Translations under genes and position numbers: made by a program
DNA from: Puniceicoccales bacterium Verruco_02
Lineage (GTDB): Bacteria > Verrucomicrobiota > Verrucomicrobiia > Opitutales > Oceanipulchritudinaceae
NCBI GenBank assembly: GCA_001604585.1
Contig: LVBW01000048.1
Span: 1-44,408 of the forward strand
DNA length: 44,408 bases
Direction: 5' to 3'
The notes under the pieces: generated by a model
What the model was told of the DNA's origin: nothing
Database searches by the model: none
The model's input: only the letters and a program-made list of their open reading frames with translations
Shown here: positions 9,243 to 18,400 of the stretch, piece by piece
Position numbering within the stretch: position 1 is the stretch's first letter
How the letters are laid out: each line of letters opens with the position of its first letter

Positions 9243-9551
9243 ATGCCAGGCGTAGGAAAACTGCTCAAGCAGGCGCAGAAGATGCAAAGAAAGATGGAAA
9301 GCCTCCAGCAGGAGCTTTCCGACAAGGTTATCGAGGTCTCCGGCGGCGGCGGCGCAGTCGTGGTGCGCATCAGCCTCCAGCAGGAGCTGAAGGGCATCAA
9401 GCTGGACCCCGAGCTACTCAAGGAAGAGGTATCCGTTGTCGAGGACACCATCTGCGAGGCCCTGCGCGGGGCGCTGGCCAAGAGCAAGGAACAGAGCCAG
9501 ACTGCGATGAGCAGCATCACCGCCGGGCTTAACATGCCGGGCCTGATGTGA
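9243..9551 (+). CDS. ybaB: YbaB/EbfC nucleoid-associated protein
   Basis: A 102-residue protein of the YbaB/EbfC family. These are small dimeric tweezer-shaped proteins that bind DNA and are usually encoded next to recR. It begins MPGVGKLLKQAQKMQRKMES, the typical family opening of a Lys/Gln-rich helix, and carries the family's central strand region (VSGGGGAVVVRI) and a final helix. An in-frame ATG at 9195 would add 16 residues of atypical sequence, so 9243 is preferred. No Shine-Dalgarno is seen; the ATG follows an AT-rich stretch and may be leaderless or weakly initiated. The stop overlaps the recR GTG start (GTGA). Confidence 0.92.
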   Translation: MPGVGKLLKQAQKMQRKMESLQQELSDKVIEVSGGGGAVVVRISLQQELKGIKLDPELLKEEVSVVEDTICEALRGALAKSKEQSQTAMSSITAGLNMPGLM

Positions 9552-10159
9552 GCGACTCCTTCGACAGGGTGCGCCAGCTTCTGCGAAGACTGCCGGGTCT
9601 TGGCCAGCGTTCGGCAGAGCGCATAGCCTTGCACCTGCTTGTGGAGCAGCCAGAGAGCTGCGCTGCGCTCGTTGATGCCCTGCGCGATGCGGCCCTGCAC
9701 GTTGGCCGCTGCGAGGTTTGCGGCAATGTATGCGAAACAGGCCCGGACAAAACCGGCGGCATCTGCCGCATCTGCGCGGACGCTTCGCGGGACCATGCCC
9801 TAGTATGCGTTGTCGAGCAGGTGCCGGATCTATTGGCCATGGAAAAGGCGGCGGCCTTCCGAGGCGTGTACCATGTGCTGCATGGCAAGCTTTCGCCCCT
9901 GCGCGGAATCGGCCCGGAGGCGCTCAACATGGCCGCTCTTCGCGCGCGGATACTATCCGGCAGCGTGCTCGAGCTGATACTGGCCCTATCCAACGATATA
10001 GAGGGAGAGGCTAGCTGCCACTACATACAGGACCAGATTGCAGCAGGAGTGGAGCTTAAGGTTAGCCGCATAGGCTTTGGCATACCAAGCGGCGGAGGTA
10101 TAGGCTATGCCGACCCCGTGACCCTGCGCAGCGCACTGGACGGAAGGCGCAGCATATGA
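9548..10159 (+). CDS. recR: Recombination mediator protein RecR
   Basis: RecR acts with RecO (and RecF) to load RecA at gapped DNA. The 203-residue product has the N-terminal helix-hairpin-helix (LLRRLPGLGQRSAERIALHL), a four-Cys zinc finger (C55-x2-C58 and C73-x2-C76), a Toprim domain starting ALVCVVEQVPDLLAME, and the C-terminal GIPSGGGIGYADPVTL stretch. Translation probably begins at the GTG at 9548, whose codon overlaps the ybaB stop by 4 bases. The stop in turn overlaps the Nudix ATG (ATGA). Length matches the family (about 200). Confidence 0.96.
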   Translation: MSDSFDRVRQLLRRLPGLGQRSAERIALHLLVEQPESCAALVDALRDAALHVGRCEVCGNVCETGPDKTGGICRICADASRDHALVCVVEQVPDLLAMEKAAAFRGVYHVLHGKLSPLRGIGPEALNMAALRARILSGSVLELILALSNDIEGEASCHYIQDQIAAGVELKVSRIGFGIPSGGGIGYADPVTLRSALDGRRSI

Positions 10160-10722
10160 GCAAAGCCATTATCGCCAATGAGCCTTCCAAATGGGAACTG
10201 CTGGGCGAGCGCGAGCTGGCCCGCACGGCGGTGTTCGAGGTTGTGCAGCGCCGCCTTCGCAACCCCTCCAACGGGAAAGAGGGGGAGTTTTCCGTAATCA
10301 AGGCGCGCAACTGGGTGGTGGCGATGGCCGAGGTCCGGCCCGGCCATTACGCAATGGTGACCCAGTACCGCTTCGGCTCGGACGAGCTATCGCTGGAGTT
10401 CCCCGCCGGTTGCCTCGACGGGGACGAAGACCCGCTCTTAGCCGCTGCGAGGGAATTGGAGGAGGAAAGCGGCTACCGGCCACTAAGTGCAGGCCGCATT
10501 CTTGGCAAGGTCCATCCCAACCCCGCCCTTCAGGACAATACCTGCTGGTTCGTACTCTTCGACAATGTGGAGCAGACGGGAAGAACGGACTTTGACCCCT
10601 TCGAGGAAATGAGCTGCTGCGTGCTGCCCATTGATGAAATACTGCGCCGTGCCCGCGACGGGCACATCAGCCACGGCATGATACATGCCGCGCTGTTCTT
10701 TCTGACACAGAGCGAGCGGTAA
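10156..10722 (+). CDS. Nudix hydrolase, ADP-ribose pyrophosphatase-like
   Basis: A 188-residue Nudix hydrolase. The Nudix box sits at residues 85-107 with all signature residues (G85, E91, the RELEEESGY block), which bind the metal and catalyse pyrophosphate cleavage. The EFPAG lead-in and the WVVAMAEV/YRFG strands are typical of the ADP-ribose or nucleoside-diphosphate-sugar pyrophosphatase branch (NudF-like); the exact substrate cannot be read from sequence. The start overlaps the recR stop by 4 bases, which makes a coupled ybaB-recR-nudix unit. A 138-base gap separates it from the lipid-transport genes downstream. Confidence 0.88.
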   Translation: MSKAIIANEPSKWELLGERELARTAVFEVVQRRLRNPSNGKEGEFSVIKARNWVVAMAEVRPGHYAMVTQYRFGSDELSLEFPAGCLDGDEDPLLAAARELEEESGYRPLSAGRILGKVHPNPALQDNTCWFVLFDNVEQTGRTDFDPFEEMSCCVLPIDEILRRARDGHISHGMIHAALFFLTQSER

Positions 10723-10860
10723 TTGCGGTTCTGGATTAGCCTGTCAGGGCATGGGCGGGCATTTCGCACCCATTACTAGGCCTGCCAATTGGCCAGCCGA
10801 CCGCAGACCGAATGCCTGCTTGCCTGAAGGGAGGTACGTTGACAATCTGCGGCACTGAAC

Positions 10861-11994
10861 TTGAGCACGATGCAGCAGGCGGGCACGATAGAAACCACCC
10901 TTGAGGACAGCGGCACGGTGACGCTGCGCCTTGGCGGAGGCTTCGACATGGATGCAGGCTGCGCCGACAGCGCCGCCGCAGAGGCCATGCTGGCGCAGGG
11001 GGCAAAGCTGCTGCGCTACAACGCCGACAGGCTGGAAAACTGGGACAGCAGCCTTGTGGCCGTCCTATACGAACTGGAAAAGCTGGCCGCCGCGGCTGGG
11101 ATGCCCATAGACCGCAGCGCCCTGCCTCACAGGCTGGCGGGGCTTCTGGCGATGGCGGCCAGCATCGGCAACCGCGCCGGGGACACGGCCAAGATCTGCA
11201 ACGGGCCAATTTCCTGCCTTGGCGCACAGACTACCGAGGCATGGCGCGAGATGTTGCGCTTTCTCGACTTTGCGGGCAACACCACTCTGGCCCTCGTGGA
11301 TCTAATACGCGGCCGCTCGAAAATGCGCTGGCGGGACTTCTGGGCAGTGCTTCAGAACGTCAGCGTGGAGGCTCTGCCCATCGTCGTACTGATAAGCTTC
11401 CTTGTCGGCGTAATCATAGCTTTTCTTGGCGCTGTTGTGCTGAAGAAATTCGGTGCCGAATTCGCCATTTCCTACCTCATCGGCTACGGCATACTGCGCG
11501 AAATGGGCGCCATCATGACGGGCGTCATAATGGCTGGCCGCACGGGCGCCGCCTTCGCCGCGCAGCTAGGCTCGATGAAGGTGAGCGAGGAGATAGACGC
11601 CCTCCAGACTCTGGGCATCTCGCCCAACGAGTTCCTTGTCCTTCCCCGCGTTGTGACGCTGGTCCTTATGATGCCGCTCCTTACCGTGTTTGCGGATCTT
11701 GTGGGCATATTCGGCGGCTACCTTGTGGCTGTCAGCATGATGGGCGTGGCCTCGGGGCAGTTCTTCATAGGGCTGGACTTTGTGGCGGGCCTCAACGACT
11801 TTGCTCTGGGCCTTTTCAAGGCGATGGTCTTTGGCGTACTAATCGCCACCTCCGGCTGCATGAAGGGGATGCAGTGCCGGGCCAGCGCCGACGCCGTGGG
11901 CGAGGCCGCGACCAAGGCCGTCGTCCTTTCCATAACCCTTATTATCTTCGCCAACACGATAATCGACTGGGCCGCCGCCCACTTCAACGTATGA
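10861..11994 (+). CDS. mlaE: MlaE-type lipid ABC transporter permease with N-terminal STAS-like domain
   Basis: A 377-residue permease of the MlaE family, which moves phospholipid between the inner and outer membranes together with MlaF and MlaD. Residues 1-105 form a STAS-like cytoplasmic domain (containing DSSLVAVLYELEKLAAAAGM). Residues about 130-375 are the permease, with about five helices and the family segments GAVVLKKFGAEF, MTGVIMAGRTGAAFAAQLG and DALQTLGISPNEFLV. The start is uncertain: TTG at 10861 or ATG at 10870, neither with a close Shine-Dalgarno. A GGGAGG lies about 25 bases too far upstream. The stop overlaps the mlaF ATG (ATGA). Confidence 0.93.
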   Translation: MSTMQQAGTIETTLEDSGTVTLRLGGGFDMDAGCADSAAAEAMLAQGAKLLRYNADRLENWDSSLVAVLYELEKLAAAAGMPIDRSALPHRLAGLLAMAASIGNRAGDTAKICNGPISCLGAQTTEAWREMLRFLDFAGNTTLALVDLIRGRSKMRWRDFWAVLQNVSVEALPIVVLISFLVGVIIAFLGAVVLKKFGAEFAISYLIGYGILREMGAIMTGVIMAGRTGAAFAAQLGSMKVSEEIDALQTLGISPNEFLVLPRVVTLVLMMPLLTVFADLVGIFGGYLVAVSMMGVASGQFFIGLDFVAGLNDFALGLFKAMVFGVLIATSGCMKGMQCRASADAVGEAATKAVVLSITLIIFANTIIDWAAAHFNV

Positions 11995-12761
11995 GCGCCG
12001 CCGACACACACATACAGGTGCGCGGCCTCACAATGGCCTACGGCAGCCGCGTGATCATGCAGGGGCTGGACTTTGGCATAGCCAGGGGCGGGGTTACGGC
12101 GATAGTCGGCGGCTCTGGCTGTGGCAAGAGCACTCTCTTGCGCCACATGATCGGCCTGCTGGAGCCTGCAAAGGGCGAGATTCTCTACAACGGCGAGAGC
12201 TTCACCGCGGCGGGCACTCTGCGCCGGGCAGAGATGCTGCGCCGCTTCGGCGTGACTTACCAGCAGGGCGCTCTATGGAGCAGCATGACCTTGGGCGAAA
12301 ACGTGGCCCTGCCTCTTGAGCAGTACACAAAGCTATCCGCGCAGGACATACGCCGCATCGTGCAGCTAAAGCTGGCCCTCGTCGGTCTTGCGGGCTTTGA
12401 GGACTACGCGCCCTCGGACATCAGCGGCGGTATGCGCAAAAGGGCCGCCCTTGCCCGCGCCCTTGCTCTGGACCCTGAGGTACTATTCTTCGACGAACCC
12501 TCGGCGGGGCTGGACCCGATAAGCTCGCGGCGGCTCGACGAGCTGATACTTCAGGTGCGTGACAGTACCGGGGCCACGATCATCATCGTAACCCACGAGC
12601 TGCCGAGCATATACGCGATAGTGGACCAGTGTGTGTTTCTCGATGCGGAAACACGCACAATGGCCGCCGTGGGCAGCCCTGCGGAGCTGCGCGACAATCC
12701 GCCAAGCGACACGATAGGCCGCTTCTTCCGCCGCGATGCGGAGGAGGCCCAGCCTGCCTGA
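11991..12761 (+). CDS. mlaF: MlaF-type ABC transporter ATP-binding protein
   Basis: A 256-residue ATPase that powers the MCE lipid transporter. Walker A is GGSGCGKST (40-48), the Q-loop is in GVTYQQGALWSSMT, the signature is SGGMRKR (145-151) and Walker B is LFFDEPSAGLDP (165-176). The H-loop is in VTHEL. The SGGM signature and the ALWSSMT motif are characteristic of MlaF/Mkl-type ATPases. The ATG overlaps the mlaE stop by 4 bases. An upstream in-frame extension to 11241 exists but lies wholly inside mlaE in another frame and is not protein-like. Confidence 0.95.
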   Translation: MSAADTHIQVRGLTMAYGSRVIMQGLDFGIARGGVTAIVGGSGCGKSTLLRHMIGLLEPAKGEILYNGESFTAAGTLRRAEMLRRFGVTYQQGALWSSMTLGENVALPLEQYTKLSAQDIRRIVQLKLALVGLAGFEDYAPSDISGGMRKRAALARALALDPEVLFFDEPSAGLDPISSRRLDELILQVRDSTGATIIIVTHELPSIYAIVDQCVFLDAETRTMAAVGSPAELRDNPPSDTIGRFFRRDAEEAQPA

Positions 12762-12825
12762 TGCGGCTCGATATGCCGCAAATATCTTTCCAAAAAGACA
12801 ATTTCATCCATAACTTCCAGCTACC

Positions 12826-13815
12826 GTGAGCAAACAGGCAAATCCTCGTCTTGTAGGCGCATTCGTCGTCGTCGGCGTGCTGCTCGCCTTCGTGATAGTG
12901 GCCCTCATCGGCTCGCTGCGCGCTCTGCGTGCCCGGCAGACCTTTGTCATCTATTTCCCTTCCTCTGTCAGCAACCTCAACGTGGGGGCAAAGGTGAAGT
13001 GGAAGGGCGTGCCGGTCGGGCAGGTAAGCGACATACGCATTCGCTGGAATCAGGACGCCCTGTCCAACGAAATCCCGGTCTTTGTCAGCATAGAGCTGGA
13101 CCGCCTGGGCATGGATCTGGACAACCCCAAGGTGCTCCAGAAAGAGATAGCCAACGGGATGCGCGCGCGCATGGATGTGGAGAGCCTCATTAGCGGCATG
13201 ATGTATATAGAGTTGAACTACGTGCAAAACGCCCCTCCTCCCCAGTATTTCCAGAAAGAGCATTTATACCCGGAGTTGCCCGCCTCGCCCTCGCCCTTCG
13301 ACGCAATCGGCGATGTGGCCTTCGAGATAGCGGACAACTTCCGCCAGTTCGACTTCCGCCGCGTGTCGGACAACCTCAACGCCTCGCTCGAAAGGGCCAA
13401 CCGGCTGATGGACGACATAGACGCAGCGGGCATTTCCCGAAGCGTGAAAAGCGCCGCCAACACCGTGACGAGCCTCGCGGCCTCCCCACAGGTAACGACC
13501 CTTCTGGAGGACGCCGCCAAGACGATGCGCAACCTTCAGGAGCTTACGGCCAAGCTCGAAAAGACTGCCGACCCCTTGCCCGGACAGGTGGACGCACTTA
13601 GCGCCGAACTGGCCAGAACTATGGCCTCGGTGCGCGAGGCCGCGGACTCGCTCAAGGCTGGCATGTCGGACAATTCGCGAACGATGATGAGCCTCGACGC
13701 CGCCCTGCGCGAGCTTGCCGCCGCAGCCCGCGCCGCAAGGGAGCTGACAGGCTTTCTGGAACGCAATCCCAGCGCCCTTATCGGCGGGCGTCAGAACCCG
13801 GAGACTGGCAAATGA
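12826..13815 (+). CDS. mlaD: MlaD-type MCE domain protein
   Basis: A 329-residue periplasmic substrate-binding component with one membrane anchor (about 9-30), an MCE domain (about 38-120, with GAKVKWKGVPVGQVSDIRI) and a long helical region (about 170-310). The helices probably form a coiled tube or barrel extension toward the outer membrane, as in MCE proteins of the PqiB/LetB/Mce type. The start is GTG at 12826. The stop overlaps the next gene's ATG. The gap from mlaF is 64 bases. Confidence 0.93.
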   Translation: MSKQANPRLVGAFVVVGVLLAFVIVALIGSLRALRARQTFVIYFPSSVSNLNVGAKVKWKGVPVGQVSDIRIRWNQDALSNEIPVFVSIELDRLGMDLDNPKVLQKEIANGMRARMDVESLISGMMYIELNYVQNAPPPQYFQKEHLYPELPASPSPFDAIGDVAFEIADNFRQFDFRRVSDNLNASLERANRLMDDIDAAGISRSVKSAANTVTSLAASPQVTTLLEDAAKTMRNLQELTAKLEKTADPLPGQVDALSAELARTMASVREAADSLKAGMSDNSRTMMSLDAALRELAAAARAARELTGFLERNPSALIGGRQNPETGK

Positions 13816-14399
13816 AGTTTCGACTGTTAAGTTTCTCCGCCGTAGCCCTGCTACTGACGGCCTGTGTCAACTCTACGCCCGTGCGCGACAGCGTGCGTCA
13901 CTTCGTGCCCGTGGCGCCTGAAGGATACGTGCCTGCAATAGCCGGGGCCGCCAGAGTGGGCATTCGCGCAGTGGAGCTGCCCGATTACCTGCGCGGGCCG
14001 AAAATTGCCCTGCGAAAGGATGGCGCGGAGCTTGTGTACAGCGACTTTCGCCTCTGGGGCGAGCCTCTGGAGGGCGCGGTGGCGCGGCTACTCTCCGAAC
14101 GGCTTTCCGCGCGGTTTGGCGTGGAGAATGTGGATCGCTTCCCTTGGGCCGCCGGAGCCTGCCCGGTGCAACTGACCGTGCAGCTGGACCGCTTCGAGGG
14201 GGAAATGTCGGGCGCTGTGATTGCCTCCGGGCGCATAATTGTCGAGGCACTGGGGCGCGATGGCTACCCGAGGGTGCTGCCCTTCAGCCATAAGGGAAGC
14301 TGGGATAGCGCCGACTGGGCCAGCCTTGCCCGTGCCCTTGGCGAAGCAGTGGACGCAATAGCGGCAGAGGCCGCAGCGGCGATCCCCGCAGCCAAGTAG
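13812..14399 (+). CDS. ABC-type transport auxiliary lipoprotein (PqiC-like)
   Basis: A 195-residue lipoprotein with signal peptide and lipobox LTAC (Cys18). The segment VGIRAVELPDYLRGPKIALR followed by LVYSDFRLWGEPLEGAVARL is the hallmark of the auxiliary lipoprotein family that includes PqiC (a family also called DUF330). These outer-membrane lipoproteins dock with MCE tunnels. The order permease, ATPase, MCE protein, PqiC-like lipoprotein gives a complete lipid-transport operon. Translation is coupled to mlaD through a 4-base ATGA overlap. Confidence 0.88.
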   Translation: MKFRLLSFSAVALLLTACVNSTPVRDSVRHFVPVAPEGYVPAIAGAARVGIRAVELPDYLRGPKIALRKDGAELVYSDFRLWGEPLEGAVARLLSERLSARFGVENVDRFPWAAGACPVQLTVQLDRFEGEMSGAVIASGRIIVEALGRDGYPRVLPFSHKGSWDSADWASLARALGEAVDAIAAEAAAAIPAAK

Positions 14400-14422
14400 G
14401 AATGGGAGGGCTGACTAACAAC

Positions 14423-14456
14423 AAGGCCGCCCCCTCACAGAGGAAGGGACGGCCTT
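14423..14456. terminator. Hairpin terminator between convergent lipoprotein and fumarase genes
   Basis: A stem of about 11 bp (left arm about 14423-14434, right arm 14445-14456, one mismatch) with AAGGCCG/CGGCCTT at its base lies 23 bases after the lipoprotein stop and 29 bases after the fumarase stop on the other strand. T-runs are poor on both sides, so termination may be bidirectional but weak or Rho-assisted. Confidence 0.5.
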
Positions 14457-14485
14457 GAAATGGTGCGGCAGTAGTTGGCTGTTGC

Positions 14486-16150
14486 CTAGATCTTGCCGGA
14501 GGCTATGCCTTTGACGCAGCTTGCGCAGGCCTCGCGGATTTCGTCGAAGAAGTCGTTGCCCTTGTCGTCAACTAGGATGAAGGCCGGGAAGTCCACGACC
14601 TCTATCTTCCAGACCGCTTCCATGCCCAGCTCCGGGTATTCGAGCAGCTCCACGTTCTTGATGTTGTTCTCGGCCAGCAGCGCGGCGGGGCCGCCTATCG
14701 AGCCGAGGTAGAAGCCGCCGTAGCTCTTGCAGGCATCGGTCACGGCCTTGGAGCGGTTGCCCTTGGCAATCATGACCATCGAGCCGCCTTCCTTCTGGAA
14801 CATGCCCACGTAGCTGTCCATGCGCCCGGCTGTTGTCGGGCCGAAGGAGCCGGAGGGCTTGCCCAGGGGCTGCTTGGCCGGACCGGCGTAGTAAACGGGG
14901 TGGTCCTTTATGTACTGGGGCAGGCCCTCGCCCTTTTCCACGCGATCGCCCAGCTTGGCGTGGGCAATGTCGCGCGCCACGACGATGGTGCCCGTCAGCG
15001 AAAGGCGGGTCTTTACCGGGTGCTTGGAAAGCTCGGCCAGTATCTCGGGCATCGGGCGGTTGAGGTCTATCTTCACCGCCTCGCCCTCGCCAGTCTCGCG
15101 CAGTTCGGCTGGGATGAAGCGGGCAGGGTGGGTCTCCAGTTTCTCCACCCAGATGCCGTCCTTGTTGATCTTGGCCTTCATGTTGCGGTCCGCAGAGCAG
15201 GATACGCCAAGGCCCACCGGGCAGCTCGCCCCGTGGCGGGGCAGGCGGATCACGCGCACATCGAGTGCAAAATACTTGCCGCCAAACTGTGCTCCGTAGC
15301 CGAGCTTGCGCGTGTACGCCAGCAGGCGCTGTTCCAGCTCCACATCGCGGAAGGCGCGGCCATGCGCGTTGCCCGATGTGGGCAGGGCGTCGTAATACTT
15401 GGTGCTGGCCAGCTTCACGGTTTTGAGGCAGGTCTCGGCGCTTGTTCCGCCTATGACGATGGCGATGTGATAGGGCGGGCAGGCAGCGGTGCCCAGGCTG
15501 CCCATTTTCTCCACTAGGAAGGACTCCAGCTTGCCGGGGGCGAGCAGGGCCTTGGTCTCCTGATAGAGGTAGGTCTTGTTGGCGCTGCCGCCGCCCTTGG
15601 CAACGAAGAGGAACTTGTACTCGCTTCCCTTTGTGGCGTATAGGTCTATCTGGGCGGGCAGGTTCGTGCCGGTGTTCTTTTCCTCGAACATGTCCAGAGC
15701 CACGGTCTGCGAGTAGCGCAGGTTGTCGCCCGTGTAGGTGTTGTAAACGCCGCGCGAGAGCGCCTCGGCGTCGTCAGAGCCCGTCCACACGTTCTGGCCC
15801 TTCTTGCCCATGATGATGGCCGTGCCCGTGTCCTGGCAGAAGGGCAGTACGCCCATTGCCGACACTTCGGCATTGCGCAGCATCGTGAGGGCCACGGTGC
15901 GGTCGTTTTCGGAGGCTTCGGGGTCTTTGAGTATCGCCGCCACCTGCTCGAGGTGCTTTTCGCGCAGAAAGAAGGCTATGTCGTGAAAGCCCTGCTGGGC
16001 CACGAGGGTGAGGGCCTCGGGCTGGACTTTGAGTATTTCCTGCCCCTCGAACTGGGCCACGGACACGTAGTCCTTGGAAACGAGGCGGTATTCTGTGTCG
16101 TCCTTGCCCAGAGGGTAGGTGTCCTGATAGTGAAACTCCGGTGTTGCCAT
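14486..16150 (-). CDS. fumA: Class I fumarate hydratase (iron-sulfur)
   Basis: A 554-residue class I fumarase that interconverts fumarate and malate in the TCA cycle using an oxygen-sensitive [4Fe-4S] cluster. With the start at 16150 ([10 protein letters not shown]), the cluster cysteines fall at 105 (LPFCQDTGT), 224 ([10 protein letters not shown]) and 318 ([10 protein letters not shown]). These are the positions known for E. coli FumA, which supports this start. The C-terminal half has the catalytic beta domain, including [17 protein letters not shown]. An in-frame upstream ATG (16330) would add 60 residues with no family counterpart. The gene stands alone, divergent from ftsY. No Shine-Dalgarno is obvious. 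Confidence 0.96.
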   Translation of the reverse strand: MATPEFHYQDTYPLGKDDTEYRLVSKDYVSVAQFEGQEILKVQPEALTLVAQQGFHDIAFFLREKHLEQVAAILKDPEASENDRTVALTMLRNAEVSAMGVLPFCQDTGTAIIMGKKGQNVWTGSDDAEALSRGVYNTYTGDNLRYSQTVALDMFEEKNTGTNLPAQIDLYATKGSEYKFLFVAKGGGSANKTYLYQETKALLAPGKLESFLVEKMGSLGTAACPPYHIAIVIGGTSAETCLKTVKLASTKYYDALPTSGNAHGRAFRDVELEQRLLAYTRKLGYGAQFGGKYFALDVRVIRLPRHGASCPVGLGVSCSADRNMKAKINKDGIWVEKLETHPARFIPAELRETGEGEAVKIDLNRPMPEILAELSKHPVKTRLSLTGTIVVARDIAHAKLGDRVEKGEGLPQYIKDHPVYYAGPAKQPLGKPSGSFGPTTAGRMDSYVGMFQKEGGSMVMIAKGNRSKAVTDACKSYGGFYLGSIGGPAALLAENNIKNVELLEYPELGMEAVWKIEVVDFPAFILVDDKGNDFFDEIREACASCVKGIASGKI

Positions 16151-16342
16151 AGGTGAAAAGCGTCGAAATTGAAGGGAAAGGCCACGATCATAGACGATCC
16201 GGACCGGGAGGGAAAGAGCATTGCGTAGCGGAATATGTTGTTGATTCGCGATTTGAGACCGAGATTCAAAAGCGCTGCTTTGAAGGCGCGGCGGCGTTAT
16301 CCTCTCGCAAGCGGGCGCATGTGCTGCCAATGATGAGGCCGG

Positions 16343-17275
16343 ATGAAGAGCTTTTTCGAGAAGTTCAAGGAGGGACTGAAGCGGACAACGCCGACTTTTT
16401 ACAAGGCATTCGGTGCCGTGGGAGGGTTGTTTGCCGGCAAGAAGCTATCCGCGGCGGACGTGGACGAGCTGGAGGAGGCCTTGTACGGAGCTGACATAGG
16501 CGTGGAGACCGCGACCGAGATTCTCGATCGTATCCGCGAGGCTTACCGCAAAGAGAAGGAGCTGCGCGGGCAGGACGCGGCAAAGATCGGGGCCGAGGTG
16601 CTGCGCCGCGTACTGACCGGGGCCGAGGGCAGGCTGGACGAGTTTTCGGCAAAGCCGGAGGTCATCGCCCTCATCGGCGTAAATGGCTCGGGCAAGACCA
16701 CCACGACGGCCAAGCTGGGTCACATGTTCATGCAGGATGGCAAGAGCGTGCTCGTAGGCGCCTGCGACACTTTCCGCGCCGCCGCGAACGAGCAGCTAAA
16801 GAGCTGGTGCGACAGGCTGGGGCTGGAACTTGTGGCCAGCCAGACCGGGGCCGACGCCGCCGCCGTTGCCTACGACGCGTACGAGGCGGCTGCCAAGAGG
16901 GGAAGGGACGTGCTGATCCTCGACACCGCTGGCCGCCTGCACACCAAGCACAACCTGCTGGGCGAGCTGGACAAGATACGCCGCGTCCTACAGAAGCGCG
17001 ACGCGAGCGCCCCCCAGCACCGCTGGTTGGTGCTTGACGGCTCCATTGGCAGCAACTCAATCGAGCAGGCGAGGGTCTTTCACAAACAGTTCGACCTTAC
17101 GGGCCTAGTCATAACCAAGCTCGACGGCACAAGCCGTGGCGGGGCGCTTGTTGGCATATACAGGGAGATGCGCCTGCCCATATACTTCGTTGGCCTTGGC
17201 GAAGGGCCGGAAGACCTACAGCCCTTCAGTGTGGACAGCTACGTGAGCGCCCTCTTCGGCCTTGCAGACAAGTAG
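16343..17275 (+). CDS. ftsY: Signal recognition particle receptor FtsY
   Basis: A 310-residue SRP receptor GTPase that docks ribosome-SRP complexes at the membrane. It has the NG domain only, with almost no acidic A region. The N domain is about 1-100. The P-loop is [14 protein letters not shown] (112-125), followed by [23 protein letters not shown] (194-205), [14 protein letters not shown] and a final [10 protein letters not shown]. The segment normally written D-A-x-x-G-Q-N-A reads DGSIGSNS (232-239), so the usual Gln is Ser; the effect is unknown. A GAGG Shine-Dalgarno lies 5 bases before the ATG. Confidence 0.96.
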   Translation: MKSFFEKFKEGLKRTTPTFYKAFGAVGGLFAGKKLSAADVDELEEALYGADIGVETATEILDRIREAYRKEKELRGQDAAKIGAEVLRRVLTGAEGRLDEFSAKPEVIALIGVNGSGKTTTTAKLGHMFMQDGKSVLVGACDTFRAAANEQLKSWCDRLGLELVASQTGADAAAVAYDAYEAAAKRGRDVLILDTAGRLHTKHNLLGELDKIRRVLQKRDASAPQHRWLVLDGSIGSNSIEQARVFHKQFDLTGLVITKLDGTSRGGALVGIYREMRLPIYFVGLGEGPEDLQPFSVDSYVSALFGLADK

Positions 17276-17511
17276 CAGGCTGGGAACCAAGTAAGGCAGT
17301 GCCCAAAGGCATTTCTTAATGCTACATGCCTATTCGAACGCATTCGATTCTTGGCACCAACACCCTTCCGATGTGGTCATTTTCACATCATGGCGGGAAC
17401 CGGGTTCGCGTTCCTGCTTACAATAGCAGCTAGCCAAGCACCTGGCATTATGTTCTGCCGGGGCATCTCCCTTGCGTGGCATCGAGTATCTATCCGAACC
17501 CGTATGCACGT

Positions 17512-18291
17512 ATGAAGAAAGTTAACCGAACGTTGGCTCTGTTGGCCCTGGCCTCTCTTGTAGGCTGCGCTTCGCGTCCTGAGCGCCCGCTGATGCAGGA
17601 TTACAAACCACCGGTGGCAGAATTGTCCGAGTTGGAGGTCATAGGCATATCGCCCCGCCGTGGCATAACAGATGAGGACATAAGCAAGGAGTCGCGCCTT
17701 CCGCATACTTATGCCATTCGCGAAGGTTCAAGGGTTCTTCTGTCGCAGTCGGGCCGAGAGCGCCCAGACGCGGCTCTTCTCGAAGCATTGGCGGCTCGTT
17801 TCAGCGTATGCGCTGTAAGCGGAATGCCGGAAAGGGTATCGCTGATGGACTTTGGCGGCGACATGGAAGATGGCGGCGGCGCTGGACGGCGTGGCTCTGC
17901 GCCCGGAGGGCCGGGTGGCCCCGGCGGTGGCGGCATGGGCGCTCCGGGCGGCGGCGCTGGCATGGGCGGGCCGGACGGCTCGATGGGAGGAGGGCGTCCT
18001 TCAGGCTCCAACGCTCCAAGGGCATACGTCAACACGGTGGAGCGTCTGGACAAGGCATTTCGTCTAGCTGCCGTCAAGACCGGGGCCGACACTGTGCTCG
18101 TTGTGTGGGACCGCTCGGAAAAGACAGGCCGTAACGACATTCGCGCCGCCATCATAGACGTTGCCACGGGCAAGTGGACGATCATCGAACCCTGCACCCC
18201 GGAAGAGAGGGCAAGGCCTGGCGATCCGGCAACAATCAGGGCAATTTACGAGCGACTGGCCCAGTGTCTGGCCAGTGCCCATGCAGGGTAG
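17512..18291 (+). CDS. Gly-rich lipoprotein of unknown function
   Basis: A 259-residue predicted lipoprotein. The start at 17512 gives MKKVNRTLALLALASLVGC with lipobox Cys19; an upstream ATG at 17476 would spoil the signal peptide. Two folded parts flank a Gly/Pro/Met-rich linker (about 115-167). The N-terminal part includes ALLEALAARFSVCAVSGM. The C-terminal part (about 168-255) includes FRLAAVKTGADTVLVVWDRS and a following strand-rich segment, a pattern like a Rossmann-type or CsgG/TolB-N-like domain. I do not recognise the family. It lies between ftsY and the TonB-like gene and is in the same orientation. Confidence 0.75.
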   Translation: MKKVNRTLALLALASLVGCASRPERPLMQDYKPPVAELSELEVIGISPRRGITDEDISKESRLPHTYAIREGSRVLLSQSGRERPDAALLEALAARFSVCAVSGMPERVSLMDFGGDMEDGGGAGRRGSAPGGPGGPGGGGMGAPGGGAGMGGPDGSMGGGRPSGSNAPRAYVNTVERLDKAFRLAAVKTGADTVLVVWDRSEKTGRNDIRAAIIDVATGKWTIIEPCTPEERARPGDPATIRAIYERLAQCLASAHAG

Positions 18292-18327
18292 GGCGTGCCC
18301 TTTGCGAATCGGCGATAAGCGTTGCTT

Positions 18328-18400
18328 ATTGTTAAGTTAACGCCGCGTTGTAGTTGACAAGCGCGATTGATAATCTGGGGCTAATGTCGATATTAACAAT
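18328..18400. promoter_or_regulatory. Dyad-rich region upstream of the TonB-like gene
   Basis: The palindrome GTTAA-G-TTAAC lies at 18331-18341. An 8-base inverted pair, ATTGTTAA (18328-18335) and TTAACAAT (18393-18400), brackets a perfect TTGACA at 18354-18359. No matched -10 box was found at 16-18 bases. The spacing of the repeats around a -35-like hexamer suggests a looping or dimer-binding operator. This is inference. Confidence 0.35.

Noticed and set aside
17334-17347. TCGAA-CGCA-TTCGA short inverted repeat after ftsY, with a nearby CACCA, considered as a tRNA 3' end
   Set aside because: No acceptor stem or anticodon arm can be formed; only a 5-bp dyad.
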